Assembly (NCBI GenBank): GCA_002069025.1
Contig: MWBK01000120.1
Coordinates: 1 to 64,000, forward strand
DNA: 64,000 bases
Source of the DNA: Bacteroidetes bacterium ADurb.Bin302
GTDB lineage: Bacteria; Bacteroidota; Bacteroidia; Bacteroidales; Paludibacteraceae
Direction: 5' to 3'
Shown: piece by piece, positions 17,282 through 25,700 of the stretch
How the letters are laid out: each line of letters opens with the position of its first letter
Position numbering within the stretch: position 1 is the first letter of the stretch
The notes under the pieces: model-generated
Seen by the model: only the letters and a program-made list of their open reading frames with translations
Databases searched by the model: none
What the model was told of the DNA's origin: nothing
Translations under genes and position numbers: made by a program

Positions 17282-19186
17282 ATGATTGAAGATACCTCAT
17301 TGATATTACAAGATCTAAAATTCAAAAACACATATACAGACGATTCGATTAAAACTCTGGAGGGACTTGAACATATCCGCTTAAGACCTGGTATGTACAT
17401 TGGAAAATTGGGTAATGGTGAATATGCTGATGATGGTATTTATGTTCTTTTAAAAGAAGTTGTAGATAATTCTATTGACGAATTTCGTATGAAATTCGGA
17501 AACCATATTGACATTAGTATTAATGGTCAAGAGGTTTCTGTCAGAGACTATGGAAGAGGTATCCCACAAGGCAAATTAGTAGATTGTGTATCAATAATCA
17601 ACACAGGTGGAAAATTCGACTCTCAAAACTTCCAAAAGTCTATTGGATTAAATGGAGTTGGCACAAAAGCTGTAAATGCTTTGTCTTCGCATTTCGTTGC
17701 TACGTCATTTAGAAATGGTATGGTAAAGCGTGCGGAATTCACTAATGGCAGATTATCTCAAGAATCTGATTTAGAACCTACAACCGAAAAAGATGGAACT
17801 CTTATAACTTTTTCGCCTGACAGCTCTGAAAAATTATTCGGTAATTATCAATTTAAGAACGAATTCATCGAAACAATGCTGCGTAACTACAGCTATTTGA
17901 ATCCGGGACTTACTCTTAGCTTTAATGGCACAAGGTTTTCGTCAAAGAATGGATTACTTGACCTTCTAAACGAAAACATAACTGCCGAAACCATATATCC
18001 AATAGTTCACTTACAAGGCGAGGATATAGAAATAGCGTTTACACACACAGAACAATACGGAGAAGAATACTACTCTTTTGTAAATGGTCAGCATACAACA
18101 CAAGGAGGTACTCATCAATCAGCATTTCGCGAAGCCTTTGCTAGAACTATAAAAGAATTTTACAATAAGAATATAGATTATGCCGATATTCGAAATGGTT
18201 TTTCTGCAGCAATTTCTATAGCAGTTCAAGAACCTGTATTCGAGTCTCAAACAAAGATTAAACTTGGGTCTAAAGACATGGGACCCGATGGACCTTCCGT
18301 TAATAAATTTATTTCAGATTTTGTAAAAAAAGAGGTCGATAATTACCTACATAAGAATCCAGAAGTTGCAGACATCTTATTACGCAAGATTTTAGACTCG
18401 GAGAAAGAGCGAAAAGCTATTGCAGGCGTTTCAAAACAAGCGAAAGAAAGAGCCAAGAAGGCTAATTTACACAATCGTAAATTAAGAGATTGTCGTTTCC
18501 ATCTTAACGATGGTAAGGATGAAGAAAAGAAATTGGCGAGTTGCATCTTTATTACTGAGGGTGACTCTGCAAGTGGCTCTATAACAAAGAGCCGCGATGT
18601 TAATACACAAGCAGTATTCAGTTTAAGAGGGAAACCGCTTAATAGTTTCGGACTAACAAAGAAAGTAGTTTACGAAAACGAAGAATTTAACTTATTACAA
18701 GCTGCACTGAATATTGAAGACGGTTTAGACGGATTGAGATATAATAAGGTTATAATCGCAACAGATGCCGATGATGATGGCATGCACATAAGATTACTAA
18801 TTCTTAATTTCTTTCTTCAATTTTTCCCTGATTTGGTAAAAAGCGGACATGTGTATATACTGCAAACTCCACTATTTCGTGTTCGCGACAAAAAAGAAAC
18901 GTTTTACTGTTATACAGACGAAGAACGTATAAATGCAATTAACAAGCTTGGTAAGAAGGCAGAAATAACAAGATTTAAAGGTTTAGGTGAAATCTCACCT
19001 GATGAGTTTGTTCATTTTATAGGCAAAGACATAAGATTGGATCAAGTAAGTTTACGTAAGGAAGATGCTCTTGCCACACTGCTTAGCTTCTACATGGGTA
19101 AAAATACGCCTGAAAGACAAGATTTTATAATTCAAAATCTACGTATTGAAGATGACTTAGAAGAAGATTTATTAAGCACTGATTAA
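17282..19186 (+). CDS. parE: Type IIA DNA topoisomerase B subunit (topoisomerase IV ParE)
   Basis: A 634-residue ATPase subunit. The GHKL ATPase domain is N-terminal ([53 protein letters not shown]). The transducer contains [12 protein letters not shown]. The TOPRIM domain has [11 protein letters not shown] near residue 425 and [16 protein letters not shown], the Mg2+-binding region. [15 protein letters not shown] and the final segment are standard. The length fits ParE of Bacteroidetes, which usually has about 620-630 residues; GyrB cannot be fully excluded without a second copy to compare. No parC follows in this window. Confidence 0.88.
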   Translation: MIEDTSLILQDLKFKNTYTDDSIKTLEGLEHIRLRPGMYIGKLGNGEYADDGIYVLLKEVVDNSIDEFRMKFGNHIDISINGQEVSVRDYGRGIPQGKLVDCVSIINTGGKFDSQNFQKSIGLNGVGTKAVNALSSHFVATSFRNGMVKRAEFTNGRLSQESDLEPTTEKDGTLITFSPDSSEKLFGNYQFKNEFIETMLRNYSYLNPGLTLSFNGTRFSSKNGLLDLLNENITAETIYPIVHLQGEDIEIAFTHTEQYGEEYYSFVNGQHTTQGGTHQSAFREAFARTIKEFYNKNIDYADIRNGFSAAISIAVQEPVFESQTKIKLGSKDMGPDGPSVNKFISDFVKKEVDNYLHKNPEVADILLRKILDSEKERKAIAGVSKQAKERAKKANLHNRKLRDCRFHLNDGKDEEKKLASCIFITEGDSASGSITKSRDVNTQAVFSLRGKPLNSFGLTKKVVYENEEFNLLQAALNIEDGLDGLRYNKVIIATDADDDGMHIRLLILNFFLQFFPDLVKSGHVYILQTPLFRVRDKKETFYCYTDEERINAINKLGKKAEITRFKGLGEISPDEFVHFIGKDIRLDQVSLRKEDALATLLSFYMGKNTPERQDFIIQNLRIEDDLEEDLLSTD

Positions 19187-19270
19187 AAAAAACAAAGGTT
19201 TTATTTTTTAAGTAAGAAAATTATTATTTCCTTTGTAACACAAATTAGACATAAACAAAAAATAAACAAT

Positions 19271-19453
19271 ATGAAAAATTTAGGTATTTTAGTAGTAATT
19301 TTAGGTGCATTGGCGCTTATTATTCCATCATTTGCTAATTTTGAATCAAACACAACATTAGCTATCGGATTAGCATTACTAATTATAGGCATTGTAATAC
19401 ATATAATTGTTAGCAGAAAAAGTTTAGATTCAGACAATAAAACAAAAAAATAA
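19271..19453 (+). CDS. Small two-helix membrane protein
   Basis: A 60-residue protein: a short basic start (MKNLG), a first hydrophobic stretch ILVVILGALALIIPSFA, a second LAIGLALLIIGIVIHIIV, and a charged tail SRKSLDSDNKTKK. This is the pattern of small Bacteroidetes inner-membrane proteins of unknown function. It sits 84 bases after parE and is followed by a strong terminator, which supports it being expressed. No family is recognised with confidence. Confidence 0.6.
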   Translation: MKNLGILVVILGALALIIPSFANFESNTTLAIGLALLIIGIVIHIIVSRKSLDSDNKTKK

Positions 19454-19479
19454 CTTGACAATTACATAATAAATAATTC

Positions 19480-19506
19480 AAGCCTCCTTTGTTAAAGGAG
19501 GCTTTT
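19480..19506 (+). terminator. Terminator after the small membrane protein
   Basis: A perfect 11-bp stem AAGCCTCCTTT / AAAGGAGGCTT with a GTT loop, followed by TTTTG. It is 26 bases after the stop codon and just ahead of the next ATG at 19520. Confidence 0.85.
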
Positions 19507-19519
19507 GTATTAATCAGCC

Positions 19520-20428
19520 ATGATACAAAAACTCATACGTTTCATAAAAGATTGGACTCTATTATTAGCACTAATCTTTGGTTTTATTTTCAATCACTTC
19601 TTCGGATACGTTGCTTCTACATACACGGAAATAATTCCTACTCTTATTTTTTGTATGTTATTGCTTTCCTTTTCTAAATTAGAAGGTGGTACTATTAAGT
19701 CTCCATTTCTGCATATAATTTTATTAGGACTACAATTAATCTTTGGCATTTCATCATATTATATTTTCAAACACTTTAATGTAGACTTGGCAGAAGGAAT
19801 AATGATTATTATTCTGGTATCTACTGCTACTTCAGCACCCGTTGTAGTAAATCTGATGAAGGGCAAAATTGAATTTATTACACAGTATTTACTATTAAGC
19901 AGCATTTCTGCATCAATATTTTTACCGATTTGGTTTTCGTGGATTAATCATGGTTTTGAAAACTCATTTTGGAGCTCTTTTACGCGCATTGCAACATATA
20001 CCTTGCCAACGATACTCTTCCCTTTAGTTATAGCATTATGCACGCGTAAATTCGCACCTAAGACACATACTTACATACGGAAATGCACATCGGCTACATA
20101 TTATATGTGGGCTTTTGCACTTATGATACTTATTGGCAGCGCTGTAAACTCATTTTTAACGCAAGATAATCCTAATTATCTATTCGCAATAATTGCCTTT
20201 ATAGCTGCATTTATTATCTGCTCTGCGCAACTAATTATAGGTAAACTTATAGGACGCAAATATGACGAAAGTATTGGCGCAGGACAAGCAATAGCTCAGA
20301 AAAATACAGTACTGGCAATATGGCTTTCTGGCTCATTTTTATCACCTATGGCATCACTTGTTCCAACTATGTATATTATTGCACAGAACATTATTAATTC
20401 ATTACAAATAAAAAAGGCCACCAAATAG
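19520..20428 (+). CDS. Bile acid:sodium symporter-family (BASS/SBF-like) protein
   Basis: A 302-residue membrane protein with about nine hydrophobic helices. Helix ends resemble the BASS/arsenite-permease superfamily: ILVSTATSAPVVVNLMKGK corresponds to the first cross-over region with its conserved polar residues, and GAGQAIAQKNTVLAIWLSG to the second (family form G-Q-----N--LA). The substrate is unknown; the family carries organic anions with Na+. It follows the terminator at 19480-19506 closely, and its own terminator overlaps the stop codon. Confidence 0.68.
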   Translation: MIQKLIRFIKDWTLLLALIFGFIFNHFFGYVASTYTEIIPTLIFCMLLLSFSKLEGGTIKSPFLHIILLGLQLIFGISSYYIFKHFNVDLAEGIMIIILVSTATSAPVVVNLMKGKIEFITQYLLLSSISASIFLPIWFSWINHGFENSFWSSFTRIATYTLPTILFPLVIALCTRKFAPKTHTYIRKCTSATYYMWAFALMILIGSAVNSFLTQDNPNYLFAIIAFIAAFIICSAQLIIGKLIGRKYDESIGAGQAIAQKNTVLAIWLSGSFLSPMASLVPTMYIIAQNIINSLQIKKATK

Positions 20429-20440
20429 GTGACCTTTTTT
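20411..20440. terminator. Bidirectional terminator
   Basis: AAAAAGGCCACC / GGTGACCTTTTTT with a five-base loop and one mismatched pair. T-runs follow on both strands, so it can serve the rightward symporter gene, whose stop lies inside the stem-loop, and the leftward lipoprotein gene ending at 20459. Confidence 0.8.
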
Positions 20441-20458
20441 ACTATATAGAAATAAAAC

Positions 20459-22141
20459 TTATTTCACTACATTTTTGAATGAATCTAATGTCCAGTATTT
20501 ACCGAACTCAAGATCAGATTTTGCGCGAGCTGAGTAATTAGCATCTAAACTGATTGCTTGTGATAAATTTGAATAAACTTGAGCGTCGTTTGCTGTACGA
20601 GCACTGCATACTGCCAATAAATAATATGTTGTAGCATCTTTTTCGCTAACATTATTCAATATAGAGATTGCTTTGTCGTTGTTGTTTACCAACATTTGAG
20701 CTAAAGCAGCATTGTTTGTGCTTGCATTGCCAAATGCGCTAACAGCCTTAGCATATTCACCTTGTTGGATGTACATTAGTCCTTGTCCTTCACCTAATTG
20801 TTCAACACCTGCAGCTTTACCAAAATATTGTTGAGCTTGGTTTGGTTGATTTTCTTCCAAAGCAACTAAGCCTAAGTTGAAGTTGGTTTCAGGTTCGTTA
20901 GCACCACCATTATTAACTGAGTTATTCAAGGCTGATTTTGTAGCACTTAAGTCACCTTTTGCAAAATTAACAGCACCTTGGTTGTTTTGAGTTCTCCAAT
21001 CTGAAGGATTTTGAGCAGCATTTGCAGCTGTAAATTTAGCAGCATCTTCCTTATTTCCTGAAGTGCAAGCTAATTTTGCTGCATACAGCAACTCTTCTAC
21101 AGTCAAAGAATCTGAATTTGATTTAGCTATTTCTAACAATTCTGCATCTGTTTTACCAGCTACATTTATAGTTAAAGCTAAATGAGAACGACGTAATTTA
21201 GGAAGAATATCAGAAGCTAATTCTGTGTAAGCAGCAGATAAGTTCTTGATTTCTTTTTCACGTTGTTCAGCATCTTGGTATGCACCTAAAACACGTAAAA
21301 TAAGATCTTTATCTTTCACGCTTGATTCTTGAACCAATTTTTGGAATCCATCCCAATCTTGAGCAATATATTTTGCATCGATAGCAGCTTGATTCTTTTG
21401 TTTTTTCAAGAAGGCTTGTGTATTTTTTTCACGAGATGCAGCTAATTTTTCATTTAATTCATAACCACCATCGGGAGATGCAGCAGAAACTAAAGTTAAG
21501 CCTTCAACTGTGCGTTTTGCATCATTTTGAGCATCTGCAGCGACTTTATTCAAAGCTTTAACATCATCATTACATTTAACGTCTGATTTTTGGATAGCGA
21601 ACATAATACTAGCTTCTGTTACTTCCTTAGTGTCGCGAACAAATTTATCTTTTGCGAAAGCAGGAGAAACAGAAGAAGCATCAGCCAATGTAGATGTTGC
21701 AATACATCCTATTGCGATGTCAACCTCAGGAACTTGTACTTCTTTGCCATTCAAAGTTGCTTTAAAACGCAAAGATAGAACTGACTCTGCCATTTCCGGA
21801 ATATAAACAAAAGAGAAACCTTGTGTTACTGTACCGCCGGCTTTGTATTGAATAGTTTCGTCATTACCTTGCACTTTTGTACCTTGATATGATACAGGAG
21901 TTCCTAAAGCTTCACCACCATTATATTTCAATACAGGGGTTACTTCTACAACTGCCTTTTCAGCAAAATATTTTTCAGGGAAATTGGCTGTAATGGTTCC
22001 TTCAACCTTACCTGCCTTTACTTCTAGTGGATTTGGATTAACCGTGAAATACTCTGCTTTCATCGGGCCCAATTTTTGACACGATGCAAACGCTGCAACT
22101 AGCAACATTCCCATACCAACACGTAATAGACTTTTTTTCAT
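20459..22141 (-). CDS. OmpA-like/TPR lipoprotein
   Basis: A 560-residue lipoprotein: MKKSLLRVGMGMLLVAAFASC gives a clear lipobox. An N-terminal beta domain of about 170 residues follows. Next comes an OmpA-like segment near residues 205-250 (TVEGLTLVSAASPDGGYEL, NEKLAASREKNTQAFLKKQ), the fold that contacts peptidoglycan. The C-terminal third consists of tetratricopeptide repeats (TNFNLGLVALEENQPNQAQ; EGQGLMYIQQGEYAKAVSAF). Longer starts up to 22231 pass upstream of the promoter and are rejected. It probably ties the outer membrane or a complex to the wall. Codon use is regular, suggesting high expression. Confidence 0.75.
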   Translation of the reverse strand: MKKSLLRVGMGMLLVAAFASCQKLGPMKAEYFTVNPNPLEVKAGKVEGTITANFPEKYFAEKAVVEVTPVLKYNGGEALGTPVSYQGTKVQGNDETIQYKAGGTVTQGFSFVYIPEMAESVLSLRFKATLNGKEVQVPEVDIAIGCIATSTLADASSVSPAFAKDKFVRDTKEVTEASIMFAIQKSDVKCNDDVKALNKVAADAQNDAKRTVEGLTLVSAASPDGGYELNEKLAASREKNTQAFLKKQKNQAAIDAKYIAQDWDGFQKLVQESSVKDKDLILRVLGAYQDAEQREKEIKNLSAAYTELASDILPKLRRSHLALTINVAGKTDAELLEIAKSNSDSLTVEELLYAAKLACTSGNKEDAAKFTAANAAQNPSDWRTQNNQGAVNFAKGDLSATKSALNNSVNNGGANEPETNFNLGLVALEENQPNQAQQYFGKAAGVEQLGEGQGLMYIQQGEYAKAVSAFGNASTNNAALAQMLVNNNDKAISILNNVSEKDATTYYLLAVCSARTANDAQVYSNLSQAISLDANYSARAKSDLEFGKYWTLDSFKNVVK

Positions 22142-22200
22142 GACCTTTTGTTTTAATAATGATTTCAATAAATATTCAGTTTCATAAAATTTCAATAGAG

Positions 22201-22231
22201 CAAAGATATGCAATATTGGATAAAAACACAA
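22201..22231 (-). promoter_or_regulatory. Promoter for the OmpA/TPR lipoprotein
   Basis: On the minus strand TTG (22231-22229), 20 bases, then TATCTTTG (22208-22201): a full match to the Bacteroidetes consensus. The predicted leader is about 53 bases to the ATG at 22141. Confidence 0.75.
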
Positions 22232-22285
22232 TAAAAAGTTTGTTTTTCTTACAAAAAGGTTAAAAAAAATAAGTATTTGCGGCTA

Positions 22286-22332
22286 TTTAACCCTTTTTGG
22301 CTTGCATAGTCTAATGTAAATGCTCATTTTTG
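22286..22332 (+). repeat. 47-bp direct repeat, left copy
   Basis: Begins TTTAACCCTTTTTGGCTTGC and ends GTAAATGCTCATTTTTG. It is identical over all 47 bases to 29897-29943, in the same orientation, while the flanks on either side differ. It contains a promoter-like pair: TTG (22302-22304), 20 bases, CATTTTTG (22325-22332), which is one base off TAnnTTTG. It lies at the left edge of the transporter island. Confidence 0.95.
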
Positions 22333-22339
22333 CATCCCA

Positions 22340-22396
22340 ATGGAATTTAAAGTTTTACCATATATCACTATATACTACGCTAATGGAAGCGTATAA
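22340..22396 (+). CDS. Possible 18-residue leader peptide
   Basis: A short reading frame, MEFKVLPYITIYYANGSV, starts eight bases after the left 47-bp repeat and ends 14 bases before the first permease gene of the island. If the repeat is a promoter, this ATG would lie at or near the transcript start. It may be a regulatory leader peptide or mere chance; it has no double-glycine or cysteine motif expected of an exported peptide precursor. Confidence 0.2.
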   Translation: MEFKVLPYITIYYANGSV

Positions 22397-22410
22397 ACAA
22401 TCATCAAGTA

Positions 22411-23088
22411 ATGTACACTACTCTATTTCATCTCATTAAACCTGAATTAAATCGATCAGCACTACGAAATACCTTTATAGCTAATGTATTCGCAATTTTT
22501 CTTTCTTTTGGAATATTAATATGGGGAAATATTCCAAATCCAGAGCTAAACTTTTTTATTTCTATTATGCCTTATTGGTGTATTTGTAGCTTATTTTTAG
22601 AACTTGGCTGCAATACGGAATTACCATTTGCAGATTTTATATTATCTGTGCATCCCAAATTATTTCAGAAAATTATGATATACCGTTATGTTCTTTCATG
22701 CACTATATCATTAATAATCTTTTTGTGCTATATGATGTTATTCCCTTCAGAAATAATACTCAAACACTTATCAGCTTTCTGCATAGGTTTTTGTTTTCCT
22801 TCTTTTTGCTACATTTTATTATATCCACAGGCCAATAAGTCAATTAATATTATGATCCCCAATAAAAAACAAGTAAAACGTTATACTAATATTGCCTTTA
22901 TTATAATTTTTATATTAATAATGTCTACAACATATTACTTATTCCAATATAAATATATTTCTCAAGCATACGTATTTTTAATATGCATAGGCTGTTTTTG
23001 CATAATTGCCACACCCTTTGCCTTAAAAAGAGCTTGGAATAAATTACTTGTGTCCAAATATAAAATTTATGTTCAATACAAATCTTAA
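22411..23088 (+). CDS. Six-helix membrane protein, possible C-terminal half of a DUF5687-type ABC permease (copy 1)
   Basis: A 225-residue, very hydrophobic protein with about six helices. It has no signal peptide, and its N-terminus LIKPELNRSALRNT is a basic cytosolic stretch. After helix 2 comes LELGCNTELPFADFILSVHP, at the place where related proteins have S-YFDG(L/I). It ends KYKIYVQYKS, resembling the KY-I---FRE end of DUF5687 permeases as I recall that family. It is the first of four tandem genes of the same size and plan (22.4, 23.1, 24.2, 25.0 kb) and the most divergent in the FDG motif. It is probably a subunit of the ABC exporter whose ATPase is at 28470. The function is not recognised with certainty. 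Confidence 0.55.
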   Translation: MYTTLFHLIKPELNRSALRNTFIANVFAIFLSFGILIWGNIPNPELNFFISIMPYWCICSLFLELGCNTELPFADFILSVHPKLFQKIMIYRYVLSCTISLIIFLCYMMLFPSEIILKHLSAFCIGFCFPSFCYILLYPQANKSINIMIPNKKQVKRYTNIAFIIIFILIMSTTYYLFQYKYISQAYVFLICIGCFCIIATPFALKRAWNKLLVSKYKIYVQYKS

Positions 23089-23139
23089 ATTATCGTTGAA
23101 AAGCTTTACTATTTAAATAATAGATTCACTAAAATCACC

Positions 23140-23820
23140 ATGAATAACCTATTTCTTAATTTACTCATCAAGCAACGCTTACGCAGCATTCTAAAAAAGC
23201 AATGGTTATTACTTTTGGCTTTTCCTTGTTTAGTTATTCTGTTTTCCTTAAAGATGCCTGCCTCTTTCGGAAGAACTATTGTATATATGGGATTAATGCT
23301 CCTGTTTTCACTTTCTTGTTTTATAGAAAAAGGATTTGAAGCAGAATCAACTTATTTTGATGGACTTATAAGCTGGCATTCCAACTCTTTAAAACATATC
23401 TTTATTTGTAATAATTTATTTTATTTATTATTTTCCAGCCTTTATTTGGGAGCATTCTTCCTTGTTACACAAAGTGTATTATTGCCATGTGCCATATTCT
23501 TTTATTTCAATGCCTTCGTATGGTCGTCCACACTTATTAATTTTCTATTTCCGAGTACGCGCTGGGACATCATGCAGATTCCTCAACCAATTAATCATAA
23601 GAAACTCACTTCTGTTGTCAGTATAATTGTTGCGATATCCTCTGGTTTAGCAATTCTTATCGCATATATTATATACAATAATTACAACGAATATATAACA
23701 ACTGTTTATATGTTAATTAGCGGACTAATCGGAACTCTCGCTTCTTTTTGTTTATTCCCATTTTTTATAAAGAAGATAAAAGACCGCAAGTATCGAATCA
23801 TGAATGTTTATCGTAATTAA
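23140..23820 (+). CDS. Six-helix membrane protein, possible C-terminal half of a DUF5687-type ABC permease (copy 2)
   Basis: A 226-residue membrane protein. The basic N-terminus LLIKQRLRSILKKQ is followed by paired helices, then GFEAESTYFDGLISWHSNSL, the clearest version in the island of the (E)S-YFDGL motif that I associate with DUF5687 permeases. Four more helices follow, and the protein ends DRKYRIMNVYRN, close to the family's RKY-I--GFRE end. Full-length DUF5687 proteins have about 490 residues; this protein would cover only the second half. It lies 51 bases after copy 1. Confidence 0.6.
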   Translation: MNNLFLNLLIKQRLRSILKKQWLLLLAFPCLVILFSLKMPASFGRTIVYMGLMLLFSLSCFIEKGFEAESTYFDGLISWHSNSLKHIFICNNLFYLLFSSLYLGAFFLVTQSVLLPCAIFFYFNAFVWSSTLINFLFPSTRWDIMQIPQPINHKKLTSVVSIIVAISSGLAILIAYIIYNNYNEYITTVYMLISGLIGTLASFCLFPFFIKKIKDRKYRIMNVYRN

Positions 23821-23857
23821 ATAGCTCTTTTGTGTTATAATTTATTAAAATTATATA

Positions 23858-23885
23858 TTTGCATTAAGAATTTTATATACCTTCG
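23858..23885 (+). promoter_or_regulatory. Possible promoter before the broken lipoprotein gene
   Basis: TTTG (23858-23861), 16 bases, then TACCTTCG (23878-23885), one base off TAnnTTTG. The spacing is shorter than the usual 19-21, so this is tentative. It would start a second transcript inside the island, 20-30 bases before the ATG at 23911. Confidence 0.3.
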
Positions 23886-23910
23886 CGCCCGAAAAATATC
23901 ACGCGAACAC

Positions 23911-24232
23911 ATGAACTCAAAAAAACTATGCTTCTTAATTTTAGTATTTGTCTTGTCTTTTTGCAGTTCATGTAAAAAAATCGAGAACAGCGACTAAAGC
24001 AACAAATTATCGATTCTCTTCAATTTACAAGATCTGACTCTACGCTACTGGAAACATCATTATTTCTTGCGAATGCTTGTCAATACCGACAAATGTTACT
24101 ATTATCAATGATACTTTGCTTGAATGGTATGATGTATTAGAGATAAGACGTGTCCCTACCAATTATGTTATTAATAAAAATTCTTGCAAGAAATATGCTG
24201 GATACACTAATTTATATAATATTTTAAAATAA
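23911..24232 (+). pseudogene. Small lipoprotein gene broken by two frameshifts
   Basis: The first frame gives MNSKKLCFLILVFVLSFCSS then CKK, a good lipoprotein signal, and stops at 23997. A run of seven A follows the lipobox cysteine. One base more there would continue as NREQRLKQQIIDSLQFTRSD. A second shift near 24040 enters a frame that runs to a TAA at 24230-24232 through LYATGNIIISCECLSIPTN and VLEIRRVPTNYVINKNSCKK. The restored product would have about 105 residues with four late cysteines. It fills the 425-base gap between permease copies 2 and 3. It is broken as sequenced; the first shift is in a homopolymer and could be a sequencing error. Confidence 0.6.
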
Positions 24233-24245
24233 ATAAACATTACCA

Positions 24246-24980
24246 ATGAATGCACATTATATAGTTAATACATACAAATCATATTTTATTCTAATTATAA
24301 GACTTTACACGCGAAGCAAACAACTTAAAAGTTCATTTTTTTTGCTGCTAATCATATTGTTTAATGGCATTTCCATTATTTATGCAATGAATAAGCATGG
24401 CATCAACATATATGAAAGCAATTTTATGCAATTATTCATGGTCATTTTTTGTTGCAATTTCGGAACAGCCAATATCATTCCGTTTCTTGGTACTTTAATA
24501 GCCATGTTATCGCGCTCAATTGATGGAATCTTTTGCATCGAAAAAAATAGTATTTTGCATATATCTTCTTCGTTATATATCATCGGTTTTGCAATATGTT
24601 TTAGCTTTTGCATAATTTTATATATTATATTTCATAGCCCTATATTTCTTATCGCTTTCTTTACCAATTGCGGATTTATTGCCTTTCTAAATTGCATTTC
24701 AATGTCTTGGCATAAAATGCCTATAGATATAATGAACAAACAAGCAAAAATTAATGGAAATTTAGGAAAATCACTCTTAATATATATTGCATCACTATTT
24801 ATTTATGTTATATACACCGCATTGCTTTTATCCCCGCTTAATAAACTTTATATAATCGGAAGCATTGTTGTGTTTAATACAATATTTATAGTTTTATCAC
24901 CTAAATGGATTGTTCACTCCGTTAATCGGTTTCTGCGAAACAAACAAAATACTTTACTTCGCTTCCGTTCTATAAATTAA
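24246..24980 (+). CDS. Six-helix membrane protein, possible C-terminal half of a DUF5687-type ABC permease (copy 3)
   Basis: A 244-residue membrane protein. The basic N-terminal stretch IIRLYTRSKQLKSS precedes helix 1. After helix 2 comes LIAMLSRSIDGIFCIEKNSI, matching the FDG position of copies 2 and 4. It ends LLRFRSIN. Size, helix plan and position match the other copies, so these look like anciently duplicated paralogues, although sequence identity between them is low. Like its neighbours it is rich in Ile, Phe and Cys. It lies 14 bases after the end of the lipoprotein pseudogene and seven bases before copy 4. Confidence 0.55.
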   Translation: MNAHYIVNTYKSYFILIIRLYTRSKQLKSSFFLLLIILFNGISIIYAMNKHGINIYESNFMQLFMVIFCCNFGTANIIPFLGTLIAMLSRSIDGIFCIEKNSILHISSSLYIIGFAICFSFCIILYIIFHSPIFLIAFFTNCGFIAFLNCISMSWHKMPIDIMNKQAKINGNLGKSLLIYIASLFIYVIYTALLLSPLNKLYIIGSIVVFNTIFIVLSPKWIVHSVNRFLRNKQNTLLRFRSIN

Positions 24981-24987
24981 TATTACT

Positions 24988-25674
24988 ATGCTTCGTTTAA
25001 TTTTAAAAATCATAATCAGATCTAAACTTATTCGATTGGGGTTCCTCACTATTATAGGTATTACCTGTCCTTTGTTGGTGCTCCTTAACAAATCATTTGA
25101 AGAATTTAGTCAGATTCCTTTAATATTCAATTTTATTTGCATTTTCGTTCCTATATCTTATATGGCGTGTACTTTATTTGCAGATAATACGTCTTTCATT
25201 TCCACCGCATACGATGGTATATATGTGCGCCAACAAAAAATTGTTCTCCATTATTTATATGCATGTTATGTAGTAAGCATCGTTTTTGCTGTCATAATAT
25301 ATGGCATTTTACTATGGTTTACAAGTCAATTTTTGTTTTGCACAGCGGGATTATGCAGTATTATAGGCATAATCCCCATTATTTTAAGTAATAATGTAAT
25401 CTTCAATAAAAGGCGAATGGATACATTATCGAAATCTTTAGTTTTAAACGATTCAAGCAACAGACCAAAACTGCATCAATTAGGATTCGGAAGCCTTTTA
25501 ATTTGTTATTTTGGATTATGTTTTATTTTTGCCCAAATACACATGACAATCACACTTTATACGATAATTGTAGTTAATATACTGAGTGCCGCATTTATTC
25601 CTCTTTGTTTCAAAAAAATAAATCAGAAAATGCATTTGAACAGATATACAATTATGTCTGGATTTAGGGAATAG
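24988..25674 (+). CDS. Six-helix membrane protein, possible C-terminal half of a DUF5687-type ABC permease (copy 4)
   Basis: A 228-residue membrane protein beginning LRLILKIIIRSKLIRLG. It contains LFADNTSFISTAYDGIYVRQ at the motif position and ends NRYTIMSGFRE. The final GFRE is the same end that I recall for full-length DUF5687 permeases, and this is the strongest C-terminal match in the island. It lies seven bases after copy 3 and 26 bases before the C39 exporter start, consistent with one transcript. Confidence 0.6.
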   Translation: MLRLILKIIIRSKLIRLGFLTIIGITCPLLVLLNKSFEEFSQIPLIFNFICIFVPISYMACTLFADNTSFISTAYDGIYVRQQKIVLHYLYACYVVSIVFAVIIYGILLWFTSQFLFCTAGLCSIIGIIPIILSNNVIFNKRRMDTLSKSLVLNDSSNRPKLHQLGFGSLLICYFGLCFIFAQIHMTITLYTIIVVNILSAAFIPLCFKKINQKMHLNRYTIMSGFRE

Positions 25675-25700
25675 AATAAATTTTGTTTAATTGCCAAGTA

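Noticed and set aside
22133..22231. Longer start for the OmpA/TPR lipoprotein at 22231
   Set aside because: The extra 30 residues would begin upstream of the promoter's -7 box and hide the lipoprotein signal.
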